Source of the DNA: Streptomyces griseoincarnatus
GTDB taxonomy: Bacteria > Actinomycetota > Actinomycetes > Streptomycetales > Streptomycetaceae
Direction: 5' to 3'
DNA: 64,000 nucleotides
Assembly (NCBI GenBank): GCA_014649575.1
Contig: BMTH01000014.1
Location: 1-64,000 of the forward strand
This document shows positions 34,201 to 41,832 of the stretch, in pieces (the stretch's first letter is position 1; each line of letters begins with the position of its first letter). Made by a program: the position numbers and the translations under genes. The notes beneath the pieces are model-generated. The model was not told the origin of the DNA and searched no databases. It saw only the letters and a program-made list of their open reading frames with translations.

Positions 34201-35017
34201 CGTGGGTACCGTGCCCGAAGGCGTCGCCGGTGCCGGAGCTGCCGGAGAAGTCCTCGGCCTCGCTGATGCGCCCGGCCAGGTCGGGGTGGGAGGCGTCGAC
34301 GCCGGTGTCCAGCACGGCGACCTTGACGTCCTCGCCCCGGTGGCCGTTCTTCCAGACCTCCGGGGCGCCGATCTGCGCGGTGCTGCGGTCCAGCGCCGCC
34401 CGCACCCGGCCGTCCAGCCAGACCCGGGGCACGGCGGCGGCGCGGGCGGCGCCGTCGGCGGCGGGTGCGAGGCGCTTCCAGAACGTGCCGAGGTCGTCGG
34501 CGGGGACGCGGACGGCGTCGGCGTCGATGGTCTCCAGGCGGCGGACCCGCGAACCCTCTTCGGCCAGGGCGGTGAGGCGGCGCAGCGAGGTGTCCGGCAC
34601 GCCCGCGCCGTCGGCGACGATCAGCGGCAGGGCGTCGGTGTGCGCCTCGTGGTAGCCCTGGGCGATGAGCGCGGTCACGTCGAACAGGCCCCGGTCCAGG
34701 CGTCCCGCGGTGACGAGTCCGGCCGCGTCTGACGGCAGGACGGTGAGGTGGCCGTCCTCCTCGACGGTGCGGAAGAGGAGGTGGCGCCGGCCCTCCCCCG
34801 GTGTCACCGAGGCGGTGCGGCGGCCGTTCACGTCCGTGCGGACGGTGACCCGGTCACCGGTGATCAGGCGCACGGTGGCGCCGCCTTCGGCCGCCGGTGC
34901 GGCGGCCCGTGCCGGGGCGGTGGGCCCGCCCGGTCCTGCCGTGACCGGTGTCACGGCGCCCGCGGACAGGGTCAGCCCTGCCGCGACGGCGGCCGCGACA
35001 CGTATGCGTCGTCTCAC
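31256..35017 (-). CDS. Large secreted subtilisin-like (S8) serine peptidase
   Basis: A 1253-residue exported protease. A signal peptide (IRVAAAVAAGLTLSAGAV) is followed by a propeptide of about 170 residues. The S8 catalytic domain has Asp in VAVLDTGVD (near 238), His in FGHGTHVASIVGG (near 268), oxyanion Asn in VAAGNAGP and Ser in GTSMAAPHVAGAA (near 446). The following 800 residues are beta-rich, with a likely PA-like insert (RAVLVVHFDTNGW) and repeated FN3-like segments. I chose GTG 35017, which sits after GAAGGGCACTGGA; a start at 35050 adds 11 residues. It probably degrades extracellular protein. Confidence 0.9.
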   Translation of the reverse strand: MRRRIRVAAAVAAGLTLSAGAVTPVTAGPGGPTAPARAAAPAAEGGATVRLITGDRVTVRTDVNGRRTASVTPGEGRRHLLFRTVEEDGHLTVLPSDAAGLVTAGRLDRGLFDVTALIAQGYHEAHTDALPLIVADGAGVPDTSLRRLTALAEEGSRVRRLETIDADAVRVPADDLGTFWKRLAPAADGAARAAAVPRVWLDGRVRAALDRSTAQIGAPEVWKNGHRGEDVKVAVLDTGVDASHPDLAGRISEAEDFSGSSGTGDAFGHGTHVASIVGGSGEASGGAHKGVAPGADLLIGKVLGDDGFGTASQVIDGMEWAVARGADVVNMSLGSDTPSDGTDPMSRALDALSTSSGALFVVAAGNAGPGQGTIGSPAAADAALTVGAVDRGDSLADFSSRGPRAGDDAVKPDVTAPGVGIVAARAAGTTMGQVVDASHVAASGTSMAAPHVAGAAALLAQQHPDWTASRLKDALTSTARPIEGQRVTEQGGGRIDVAAASRTPVLATAGLSLGRYTADDTGTRTRIVRYTNVSDRDVTLDVRTALATSGGREVADGVLTPAARTVTVPAGGTADLPLTVDPARAERGAYYGHVTATAADGSVTVHTTVSLVVRGPVHRLKVVSYDNDGNRVDSLPMIWGAEGFVGYTDRDNAVAEVEEGTYQLTSGGIERTDRGEVLRQVVLPEIKVTKDTTVVVDPRRTVKVEIRTPEPAEQSGVLSYQTYRKIDGHAWIDGTMYFDSAVALYVSPTPEVTDGTFEFASRWQLAAPLLDAGVVGGADLDAFYMPESPLFDQRGERLRAVDAGDADAPDFRGARGRLAVVTDEQGIAGPQLAERAAQAGVRAVLVVHFDTNGWTRWTPHGDRWKVPVVRVGSDEGADLLKRVARRTTTVAFGGTARSPYLYDVMQISEGRIPDRVVHTVSERNSAVVRSEYADNGGVEWAAEQRFARRPYQEFTWLQYTRHVPTAFTRTEYVTSGTTEWEHIVHHRTVGDVDSPLSTGLRDTPRTYRAGEQIRERWQGAVVRPGIPLEGVPAGVREGNVLRLRIPEFTDSAPGHWSRLTPGGDSGIGVRAPGPETAAAQLYRDGRKVADLADAWRDVEVPGGDAEYRLRLRTTRDSAEWAYATKTDTTWTFPSGTVTGEARLPLLQVDPEVPADLRNTVGPGRTHTLRLTVRHQGGLAAPRGVRTTVEVSYDDGRHFVEAPVRAGKGNTFTATVTRPTGVRGDAQVTLRVTARDASGASVRQTVTRAYGHRA

Positions 35018-35503
35018 TCCAGTGCCCTTCGTCGGACGCGTCGTGCACACGTCGCGTCGTCCTGTTGTTCACGCGGCCCGCGGTGCCGTCGGTGCTGCAC
35101 AGGTTCGGTCGCCGGCGCGGGCCGTGTCACCGTTTCGCCGTGGCACAGGTGGGACATGTCGCAACGGCGACATCAGAAGCCTCACCTGCGGGGCGACGCG
35201 GGTGCGGTGACGTGAGGTTCGCGGGCGGGGCACCCGTCAGCGCCCGTGTGAACGTCTCGTAAGGGATGTCAAGTGCCACCGGCATCCGGTGTGTTGCCAC
35301 CGGGGGACTGATACGATCAACGAACTTTCAGCAGGCTGGCGACGCGTCATGAACGCGTACGGGGGACAGTCTCTAAGGCCCCGTCGCTGAGGAGTTGAGG
35401 TTTTGTCCCGCCGTGGGTCCGCGCTGCTCGACGGCCCGGACCGGATGTCCGTGTGCGCCGGCATTCTCGTGCTCCCGACGCGATGCGACTTGAAGAGAGT
35501 CTC
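35018..35503. promoter_or_regulatory. Divergent intergenic region between the subtilase and the conservon
   Basis: 486 bp without a convincing gene. It holds a 15-bp palindrome CACCGG-CAT-CCGGTG at 35277-35291, followed by a third ACCGG at 35299. A less GC-rich stretch (GATACGATCAACGAAC) follows near 35310-35325 and may include a -10 element. These are candidate control sites for cvnA. I see no reliable -35/-10 pair for the subtilase. Confidence 0.35.
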
Positions 35504-36715
35504 ATGACGTCATTGATCAAGGATCCGCTGTTGTGGATCCTGCTGGTGGTGCTCGCCGCTGCGGTCCTCGCAGTGCTGCGGGCCCGGAGAACCAATCTGG
35601 CGCTCCGAAGAACGAGGAAGGATTTGGAGGCGGGCCTGGGCCAGGCCCAGGGACGGATCGGGCAACTGGAAGCCCACATCGACACGCTGGGCACCCGGCA
35701 CCGGGGTGAGCTGGCCGACGTGCGGGCGGACGCCGAGTCGGCGACCAAGGCCGTGCTCAAGTCGGCCATGGGCACGCTCCAGTCGCTCGCCGAGGAGCAG
35801 CAGCTGCTCCTGGACCAACTGCTGAAGAAGTACGGCAACGACAGCGAGGTGCTGGCCGACCTGATGTCGGTCGACCACACCGGCAGCCAGTTCGGCCGGC
35901 GGGCCAAGGGCATCTCGGTGCTGTGCGGCGGCTGGCTGGGCCGCCGCGACGGGGCGGCGACCGTCTACGACGTCGCCCGTAGCGCCCAGGGCCGCATCAA
36001 GGACTTCAACCGGGTCGCCATCCATGCCCAGGCCAGCGTGGCCGTGGCCGGCAAGGCGGTCGAGCCGGTGGCCGTGGTGCTGGCGGAGCTGCTGGACAAC
36101 GCCACGACCTACAGTGCGCCGGGTACCCCGGTGGAGGTCAACATCCAGGCGGTGCCCACGGGTGTGGTCTTCATCGTGGACGACGCCGGCCTCGGCATGG
36201 ACCAGGAGACCAAGGACCGTGCGGCGGCCCTGCTGTCCGCGGACGGCCCGGTCGACATCACCGGCCTCGGAGACCCTCCCCGGTTCGGCTTCGCGGTGTG
36301 CGGCATGCTCGCGAACCGCTACGGCTTCCACGTCTCCGTCGGCTCGGTCTCCCCGTACGGCGGTGTGCGCGCGGTGATCCGGGTGCCGGAGAGCCTCCTG
36401 TCGGCCGACGTGATCGCGCCCGCCGAGCCGGAGCAGGAGCCCGCCGAGGAGGGCCGGGAGGACGCTCCGCAGCGTCTGGCGCCGGTGCCCGTGGGCCCGT
36501 CGCGCGTGGTGGGCACGACGTCCGGCGGGCTGCCCAAGCGGCGGCGCCGTCAGGGCCCCATCGCGGTGGTGCCGTCCCCGCCGGACACGGCCGCCCTCGA
36601 AGAGGAGACCTCCGAGTCGTCCGGCGAGGTCACCGCGTCGCGCCTGGGGGCGTTCGCACGCGGCACCCAGCTCGGACGGACCACGAACACCACGGAAGGA
36701 CCTGACCACCAGTGA
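35504..36715 (+). CDS. cvnA: Conservon sensor-like ATPase (nitrate/nitrite-sensor-type histidine kinase-like)
   Basis: A 403-residue membrane protein, first gene of the conservon. One N-terminal membrane helix (PLLWILLVVLAAAVLAVL) is followed by a long coiled coil with heptads (DLEAGLGQAQGRIGQLEAHI). A HATPase domain follows with N box ELLDNATTYSAPGTPV and G boxes DDAGLGMD and ITGLGDPPRFGFAV. A disordered Pro/Glu/basic tail ends the protein. No canonical phospho-acceptor His motif is obvious. ATG 35504 follows GAAGAGAG; upstream in-frame ATGs lack one. In this family CvnA-D form a membrane complex likened to a eukaryotic G-protein-coupled system. Confidence 0.92.
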   Translation: MTSLIKDPLLWILLVVLAAAVLAVLRARRTNLALRRTRKDLEAGLGQAQGRIGQLEAHIDTLGTRHRGELADVRADAESATKAVLKSAMGTLQSLAEEQQLLLDQLLKKYGNDSEVLADLMSVDHTGSQFGRRAKGISVLCGGWLGRRDGAATVYDVARSAQGRIKDFNRVAIHAQASVAVAGKAVEPVAVVLAELLDNATTYSAPGTPVEVNIQAVPTGVVFIVDDAGLGMDQETKDRAAALLSADGPVDITGLGDPPRFGFAVCGMLANRYGFHVSVGSVSPYGGVRAVIRVPESLLSADVIAPAEPEQEPAEEGREDAPQRLAPVPVGPSRVVGTTSGGLPKRRRRQGPIAVVPSPPDTAALEEETSESSGEVTASRLGAFARGTQLGRTTNTTEGPDHQ

Positions 36716-37110
36716 AGACCGACCTGTCGTGGGTGCTGAACGACGTGCTCGAGGTACGCGGCGCCCGCCACGCCATCCTCGTCTCGGGCGACGGCCTGCT
36801 GCTCCAGCGTTCGGACGACATCTCGCGTGACGACGCGGAGACCAACGCGGCCGCGATGAGCTCCATGCAGTCGCTGAGCCGGGCGGTCGCCGGTTTCGTC
36901 GGCGCCGGGCACGGCATCTGGAAGCAGACGCTGCTGGAGTACGACGGCGGCTGGATCTTCCTGATCGCGGCCGGGCAGGGCTCCTACCTCGCGGTCTCGG
37001 CGGCGGTGGACGTCGACATGGAGGCCATGTCGTTCCGCATGCAGAAGACGGTGACCGCGCTGAACAAGGCCATGAGCGTGGCTCCCCGCTCCGACAACGG
37101 TGTCGGCTGA
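36712..37110 (+). CDS. cvnB: Conservon roadblock/LC7 protein
   Basis: A 132-residue roadblock/LC7-domain protein (LSWVLNDVLEVRGARHAILVSGDGLLL, then AMSSMQSLSRAVAGF). Such proteins act as GTPase-activating or scaffold partners of small GTPases such as MglA; here the partner is CvnD. GTG 36712 overlaps the cvnA stop (GTGA), so translation is coupled. Confidence 0.93.
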   Translation: MKTDLSWVLNDVLEVRGARHAILVSGDGLLLQRSDDISRDDAETNAAAMSSMQSLSRAVAGFVGAGHGIWKQTLLEYDGGWIFLIAAGQGSYLAVSAAVDVDMEAMSFRMQKTVTALNKAMSVAPRSDNGVG

Positions 37111-37484
37111 TGACGGGTCCCGCCGAGGAATCACCCGTCACCAGTGACTTCGTCCGCTCCTACGTCATCACCGGCGGCCGGAGCCTGCCGTCCTCGGACG
37201 AACTGGCGCTGCACACCCTCGTCACGCTGGCCCCCGACCGGACGCTGCCGCTCGGGGCCGGCCCCGAGGTGAGGGCGATCTGGGAGCTGTGCTCGGGTGG
37301 CTACCTGTCGGTCGCCGAGGTGGCCGGCCACCTCGGCCTTCCGGTCGGGGTGGCCCGGCTGCTGCTCACCGATTTATCGGAACAGGGGCATCTGCTCCGC
37401 CGGGCCGAGCCGCCCCGGGCCCAGAACGTTGACAGAGCGACCCTCGAGAAGGTTCTGAATGGACTCCAATCCCTCATCGGCTGA
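37110..37484 (+). CDS. cvnC: Conservon DUF742 protein, with a TTA codon
   Basis: A 124-residue DUF742 protein. The FVRSYVITGGRS start and winged-helix-like LSVAEVAGHLGLPVGVARLLLTDL are typical. Its ATG overlaps the cvnB stop and its 3' end overlaps cvnD by 26 nt. Codon 89 is TTA (37374-37376, in LLLTDLSEQG). TTA is rare in Streptomyces and needs the bldA-encoded leucyl-tRNA, so expression of this gene is probably tied to development. Since translation is coupled, cvnD output may depend on it too. Confidence 0.92.
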   Translation: MTGPAEESPVTSDFVRSYVITGGRSLPSSDELALHTLVTLAPDRTLPLGAGPEVRAIWELCSGGYLSVAEVAGHLGLPVGVARLLLTDLSEQGHLLRRAEPPRAQNVDRATLEKVLNGLQSLIG

Positions 37485-38061
37485 GACGGCCCAGAAGTCC
37501 ATCTACGTCTCCAGCGCGGTGACCAACGCCGCAAAGATCCTCGTCGTCGGGCACTTCGCCGTGGGCAAGACGACCTTCATCGGCTCGCTCTCGGAGATCA
37601 CGCCGCTGCGCACCGAGGAGAAGATGACCCAGGCGTCGGCGCACGTCGACGACCTCAGGGGCGTCACCGGCAAGACCACCACCACGGTCGCCCTGGACTT
37701 CGGCCGTCTCACCCTCAGCGACGACCTGGTGCTGTACCTGTTCGGCACGCCGGGACAGCAGCGGTTCATGCAGCTGTGGGAGGACATGGCGCGCGGGGCG
37801 CTGGGGGCGCTGCTGCTGGTCGACCCGGCGCGGCTGGAGGAGACCTTCCCGGTCATCGACCTCATCGAGGGCTACGGCCTGGAGTACGCCATCGCCGTCA
37901 ACTGCTTCGACTCCGCCCCCGTGTACGAGGAGGCGGAGGTGCGTGAGGCGCTCGACCTGCTGCCGGACACCCCGGTCGTCCACTGCGACGCCCGGGACCA
38001 GCAGTCGTCCGCGAAGGCGCTGATCGCGCTGGTGCGGCACCTGCTCGACCGCACCTCCTGA
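37459..38061 (+). CDS. cvnD: Conservon small GTPase
   Basis: A 200-residue Ras-like ATP/GTP-binding protein. The P-loop is VVGHFAVGKTTFIGS (near residue 30), switch region TTTTVALDFG, G3-like LFGTPGQQRFMQLW, and VNCFDSAP takes the NKxD position with an atypical sequence. Its start lies 26 nt inside cvnC, with AGAAGGTTCTGA as ribosome binding site. It is expected to cycle between nucleotide states under CvnA and CvnB. A strong hairpin follows, so the P450 genes may be transcribed separately. Confidence 0.93.
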   Translation: MDSNPSSAETAQKSIYVSSAVTNAAKILVVGHFAVGKTTFIGSLSEITPLRTEEKMTQASAHVDDLRGVTGKTTTTVALDFGRLTLSDDLVLYLFGTPGQQRFMQLWEDMARGALGALLLVDPARLEETFPVIDLIEGYGLEYAIAVNCFDSAPVYEEAEVREALDLLPDTPVVHCDARDQQSSAKALIALVRHLLDRTS

Positions 38062-38081
38062 CCCCCTCGGGTCCGCCCGGT

Positions 38082-38117
38082 CCGGGGGCGGGAGGGCCTC
38101 GGCCCTCCCGCCCCCGG
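38082..38117. terminator. Hairpin after cvnD
   Basis: Perfect 17-bp arms (38082-38098, 38101-38117) with a minimal loop, between cvnD and the first P450 gene. It may end or attenuate the conservon transcript. Confidence 0.8.
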
Positions 38118-38188
38118 CTCCCGGTCACCGGACCCCGGTCATCCATGCACGGTCCCCGGTCCACGGTTGTTTCACTAAGGAAGACTTC

Positions 38189-39538
38189 ATGGAAGCTCAT
38201 TCCCCGTCCGCGTCGGGTGCGGGCAGATGCCCCATGCACGACGCCGGTTTCGCCACCGACCCGCACCAGATCTACGACCGGCTGCGGGAGCACGCCCCGG
38301 CCGGTCCGGTGGAGCTCGCCCCCGGTGTGGACGCCACCCTCGTCGTCGGGCACGAGATGGCGCTGCGGGTGCTGCAGAACACGGAGCTGTTCGCCCGTGA
38401 CGCCCGCCGCTGGAAGGACCTCAACGAGGGCCGTGTCGCCCTGGACAGCCCGGTGCTGCCGATGATGGCGTACCGGCCGAGCTGTCTGTTCACCGACGGC
38501 GCGGTGCACCTGCGGCTGCGCAAGGCCGTGGTGGACAGTCTGGCGCGGCTCAACACCACGCGGATCCGGCGTGACGTGGAGCCGATCGCCGACTACCTGA
38601 TCGACCGGTTCAGCGAACTGGGCCGGGCCGACCTGCTGGGCGACTACGCCAAGCTGCTGCCGCTGCTGCTGTTCAACAAGCTGTTCGGCTGCCCGGCGGA
38701 GATCGGCGACACCGTCACCGCGGCCCTGTCGGCGATCTTCGACGGCAAGGACGCGGTGCGCGCCAACGAGGAACTGACCGCGTCCCTCATGGAGTTGATC
38801 GCCCTCAAGCGCCGCAGGCCCGACGACGACGTCACCTCGTGGCTGATCCAGCACCCCGCCGGACTGACCGACGAGGAACTCAAGGACCAGCTGGTGCTGT
38901 TGATGGGCGCCGGCATCGAGCCGGAGCGCAACCTCATCGGCAGTTCGCTGATGCTGCTGCTGTCCGGGGCGGGTGTCCGGGAGAGCGGCATGCTCATCGA
39001 GGAGGCGATGGACCACGTGCTGTGGAACCAGACGCCGATCGCCAACTACGCCACGCACTACCCGGTGCGGGACGTGGACCTGGGCGGCCATGTGGCCGAG
39101 GCGAACACCCCGGTGGTCATCTCCTTCGCGGGCGCCAACGCCGACCCGGCGCTGGCGGAGGCCCGTCGCGCTCACAGCAAGGGCGCCCATCTGGCCTGGG
39201 GCGCGGGCCCGCACGCCTGCCCGGCGAAGGACCCGGCGCAGGTCATCGCGACCACCGCGATCGAGCGGCTGCTCAACGCGCTGCCCGATCTGAAGCTCGC
39301 CGTGCCGGAGAAGGAACTGGAGTGGCGGCCCGGTCCCTTCCACCGCGCGCTGGTGTCCCTGCCCGTGACGTTCAGCCCCACGCCGGCCACCCGCACGGCC
39401 ACCGCCATGCGCGAGCGGGTCGCCGCGATGCCCGAGGCGGAGCGGCCGGTGTCCGTCCCGTCGTCCCAGCCGGCCCGTCAGACCCCGACCCGCAGGAAGG
39501 GGTTCTGGAGCAGCTTCCTGGACGTCTTCCGTGTCTGA
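38189..39538 (+). CDS. Conservon-associated cytochrome P450, CYP157-like, lacking the ExxR arginine
   Basis: A 449-residue P450-like protein. The haem loop is HLAWGAGPHACPAKDPA, with the proximal Cys kept but CPA in place of the usual CxG. At the ExxR position it reads EEAMDHVLWNQTP, so the normally invariant Arg is missing, as known for CYP157 proteins of Streptomyces conservons. The I-helix has MGAGIEPERN instead of AGxxT. A positively charged tail ends in FWSSFLDVFRV. ATG 38189 follows AAGGAAG. Catalysis is uncertain; it may work with the CYP154-like neighbour or have a signalling role in the conservon. Confidence 0.9.
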   Translation: MEAHSPSASGAGRCPMHDAGFATDPHQIYDRLREHAPAGPVELAPGVDATLVVGHEMALRVLQNTELFARDARRWKDLNEGRVALDSPVLPMMAYRPSCLFTDGAVHLRLRKAVVDSLARLNTTRIRRDVEPIADYLIDRFSELGRADLLGDYAKLLPLLLFNKLFGCPAEIGDTVTAALSAIFDGKDAVRANEELTASLMELIALKRRRPDDDVTSWLIQHPAGLTDEELKDQLVLLMGAGIEPERNLIGSSLMLLLSGAGVRESGMLIEEAMDHVLWNQTPIANYATHYPVRDVDLGGHVAEANTPVVISFAGANADPALAEARRAHSKGAHLAWGAGPHACPAKDPAQVIATTAIERLLNALPDLKLAVPEKELEWRPGPFHRALVSLPVTFSPTPATRTATAMRERVAAMPEAERPVSVPSSQPARQTPTRRKGFWSSFLDVFRV

Positions 39539-39674
39539 CACAACGACGGGGGAAGGAACGGCAGTTGGCAAGGGCACGGCATGTGACAGGTGCAACACTC
39601 AACGACACATGACATCCATGGTCGGAAGGGTAGGTTCCGGCGGTAACGGTAGCGTCCAGCCGAAGGAGCACCAC

Positions 39675-40943
39675 GTGACCGCCGTTGGCGACATAAGCGG
39701 CCCCACCGTCAGTGACCGCCGAGCCGTCGTTTCCCTTCTCCGTCACCTTCGTTCGCCGGAGGGGCAGGCCGACCCCCTGCCCGTCTGGGAAGGGCTGCGC
39801 TCCATGGGGGACGTGGTGCGCGCCCCCTGGGGCGCCTACTTCGTCACCTCGTTCGAGGCGTGCAGCCAGGTCCTGCGGTCCAGGAACTGGCTGGTGCCGG
39901 ACTTCGCCTGGCAGGAGCGGCAGCCCGACCCGCGGCGCTGGCAGGAGCTCGCCACCCAGGAGCTCACCGGCACCCTGTCCCGTATCAACGCGCCGTCGCA
40001 CACCTGCCAGCGCCGCGCGCTCGGCAACCCCTTCGACCGATCCACCCTGGAGGGCCTGCGTCCGGCGATCGCGCGGATCGTCACCGGACTGCTGGACGAC
40101 CTGGAGGACCGTCTGCGTGCGGACGGCGAGGCGGACTTCGTTCGGACGGTCGCCGAACTGCTCCCCGTCCGCACGGTCGGCGAGTGGCTGGGCATCCCCG
40201 AGGAGCATCACGCGCACGTCCTGGACTTCGCCCACCGGCAGGCGTACGCGCAGGAACTCTTCCCCAGCAAGGAGCAGTTGGCGCAGGCGGGGCAGGCCAC
40301 GCTGGAGATGCGGGCCTTCTTCGGCGAGCTGATCCGGGAGCGGCGGGCGCGCCCTGGCAACGATGTCCTCACGGGCTGGATCCACCACTGGGACGCCCGG
40401 TACGCGGACGACCCGGAGGCCGCGGCGCGGGTGATCTACCACCTGACCATGTTCATCACCATCGCCTCGCTGGAGACCAGCGCGGTGCTGCTGACCAACG
40501 CGGTGCGCCACGCGACGGAGGAGCCCGCCCGCGCGGAGTGGCTGCGGGAGCACCCCGAGCACATCGACGACCTGATCGAGGAGACGCTGCGCTACGACCC
40601 CCCGGTGTGGCTCAACTCCCATGTGGCGGCCGACGACACGGTCCTGGCCGGCACGCCGCTCGCCAAGGACACCACCGTGCACATCCTGTACGGGGCGGCG
40701 GCCCACGACCCGCGGCGCAACCCGGACCCGCATGTCTTCGACATCCTGCGCGACGGCGGCCACATCACCTTCGGCAGCGGCCCGCACTACTGCCTCGGCG
40801 CTCCCCTCGCCCGGTTCGAGGCGCGGGAGGCGATCGCACGCATCCTGGAACGCTTCCCCACGCTCCGCCCGGCCGGCCCGCCCTCCTACGACAACTCCCG
40901 TCTCGTCTTCCGCCGCATCACGTCCCTGAAGGTGACCGTATGA
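39675..40943 (+). CDS. Cytochrome P450, CYP154-like
   Basis: A 422-residue soluble P450 with all usual motifs: ExxR in EETLRYDPPVW, haem loop ITFGSGPHYCLGAPLAR, and I-helix MFITIASLETSAVLL. In known CYP157-CYP154 pairs of conservons the CYP154 member binds steroid- or flavonoid-like substrates in vitro. The native substrate is unknown. GTG 39675 is preceded by AAGGAG; the longer frame from 39531 overlaps the previous gene and has no good ribosome binding site. It overlaps the crotonase gene by four bases. Confidence 0.92.
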   Translation: MTAVGDISGPTVSDRRAVVSLLRHLRSPEGQADPLPVWEGLRSMGDVVRAPWGAYFVTSFEACSQVLRSRNWLVPDFAWQERQPDPRRWQELATQELTGTLSRINAPSHTCQRRALGNPFDRSTLEGLRPAIARIVTGLLDDLEDRLRADGEADFVRTVAELLPVRTVGEWLGIPEEHHAHVLDFAHRQAYAQELFPSKEQLAQAGQATLEMRAFFGELIRERRARPGNDVLTGWIHHWDARYADDPEAAARVIYHLTMFITIASLETSAVLLTNAVRHATEEPARAEWLREHPEHIDDLIEETLRYDPPVWLNSHVAADDTVLAGTPLAKDTTVHILYGAAAHDPRRNPDPHVFDILRDGGHITFGSGPHYCLGAPLARFEAREAIARILERFPTLRPAGPPSYDNSRLVFRRITSLKVTV

Positions 40944-41731
40944 CCGCATCGCCCCTCGCCGGACTCCCCGCCGAACAGGTCCTCAAGACCGTCCGCACCT
41001 ACCGGCAGGGGCCCCTGCTCACGGTCGAGCTGCACCTTCCCGAGGAGGGGAACGCGGTCGGCGACGCCATGCTGGACGACCTCCTCACCGTCCTGGACCA
41101 CCAGGACCCCGGTGTGCGGGTCCTGGTGCTGTCGGCGGCGGGGGACGCCTTCTGCCTGGGCGGCGACCGGCGCGAGTTCCCGCGGCACCTGGACGCCGAT
41201 CCCACCGGTGACGGCATCCGTGTCTCCGGGAAGAAGGCGCTGCGGGTGTGCGAGGCCCTCACCGCCAACCCCGCCGTCACCGTCGCCCGGGTCCAGGGCA
41301 GGGCGGTCGGCGCGGGCGTGGGTCTGCTGCTCGCCTGTGACCTCAGGGTGGGTGTGGACACGGCCACGTTCCGGCTGCCCGAGCTGGCCCTGGGGGTGCC
41401 GCCCGCGTGGGGCGGGCTGCTCCCCCGGCTGATCAGCGAGGTCGGGGTGGCGAGGGTGCGGGAGCTGATCCTCACCGCGCGGGTCTTCGACGCCCAGGAG
41501 GCCCTGGGCCTGTCGGTGCTGCACAAGGTGGTGCCGGCGGACGGGCTCGACGACGCGGTCATGGCGTGGGCGAAGCCCGTGCTGCGGCGTCCGGCGTCGG
41601 CGGTGCGGGTCACGAAGGCGATGCTCAACGCCCTCGCCGCCCCGACCCGGCTCGCCGACGTCTCGCAGTTCGACCCGGAACTGCTGACGGCGGTCCTCAC
41701 CGGACAGCGCGCGGCGGACACGGCCCGCTGA
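40940..41731 (+). CDS. Enoyl-CoA hydratase/isomerase (crotonase) family protein
   Basis: A 263-residue crotonase-fold protein. Oxyanion-hole segments are DAFCLGGDRREF and GRAVGAGVGLLLACDLRV, followed by FRLPELALGVPPAWGGLLPRL, where a catalytic Glu may be present. It probably acts on an acyl-CoA; hydratase, isomerase and hydrolase roles cannot be separated. Its ATG overlaps the CYP154-like stop (ATGA), so the two are co-translated. Its presence suggests the conservon P450s work on an acyl-chain or carboxylate pathway. Confidence 0.88.
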   Translation: MTASPLAGLPAEQVLKTVRTYRQGPLLTVELHLPEEGNAVGDAMLDDLLTVLDHQDPGVRVLVLSAAGDAFCLGGDRREFPRHLDADPTGDGIRVSGKKALRVCEALTANPAVTVARVQGRAVGAGVGLLLACDLRVGVDTATFRLPELALGVPPAWGGLLPRLISEVGVARVRELILTARVFDAQEALGLSVLHKVVPADGLDDAVMAWAKPVLRRPASAVRVTKAMLNALAAPTRLADVSQFDPELLTAVLTGQRAADTAR

Positions 41732-41738
41732 CGCACGG

Positions 41739-41769
41739 ACGGCGGCACCGCTCCGGAGGGTGCCGCCGT
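41739..41769. terminator. Hairpin after the crotonase gene
   Basis: Perfect 11-bp arms (41739-41749, 41759-41769) with a 9-base loop, eight bases after the stop. This marks the end of the conservon-P450-crotonase unit. Confidence 0.78.
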
Positions 41770-41832
41770 AGTCGTACCCGGCTGCGGAAAAGCCGTTGCG
41801 CCGGGCGGGCCGCCGCCCGACGCTTGGTGCCC

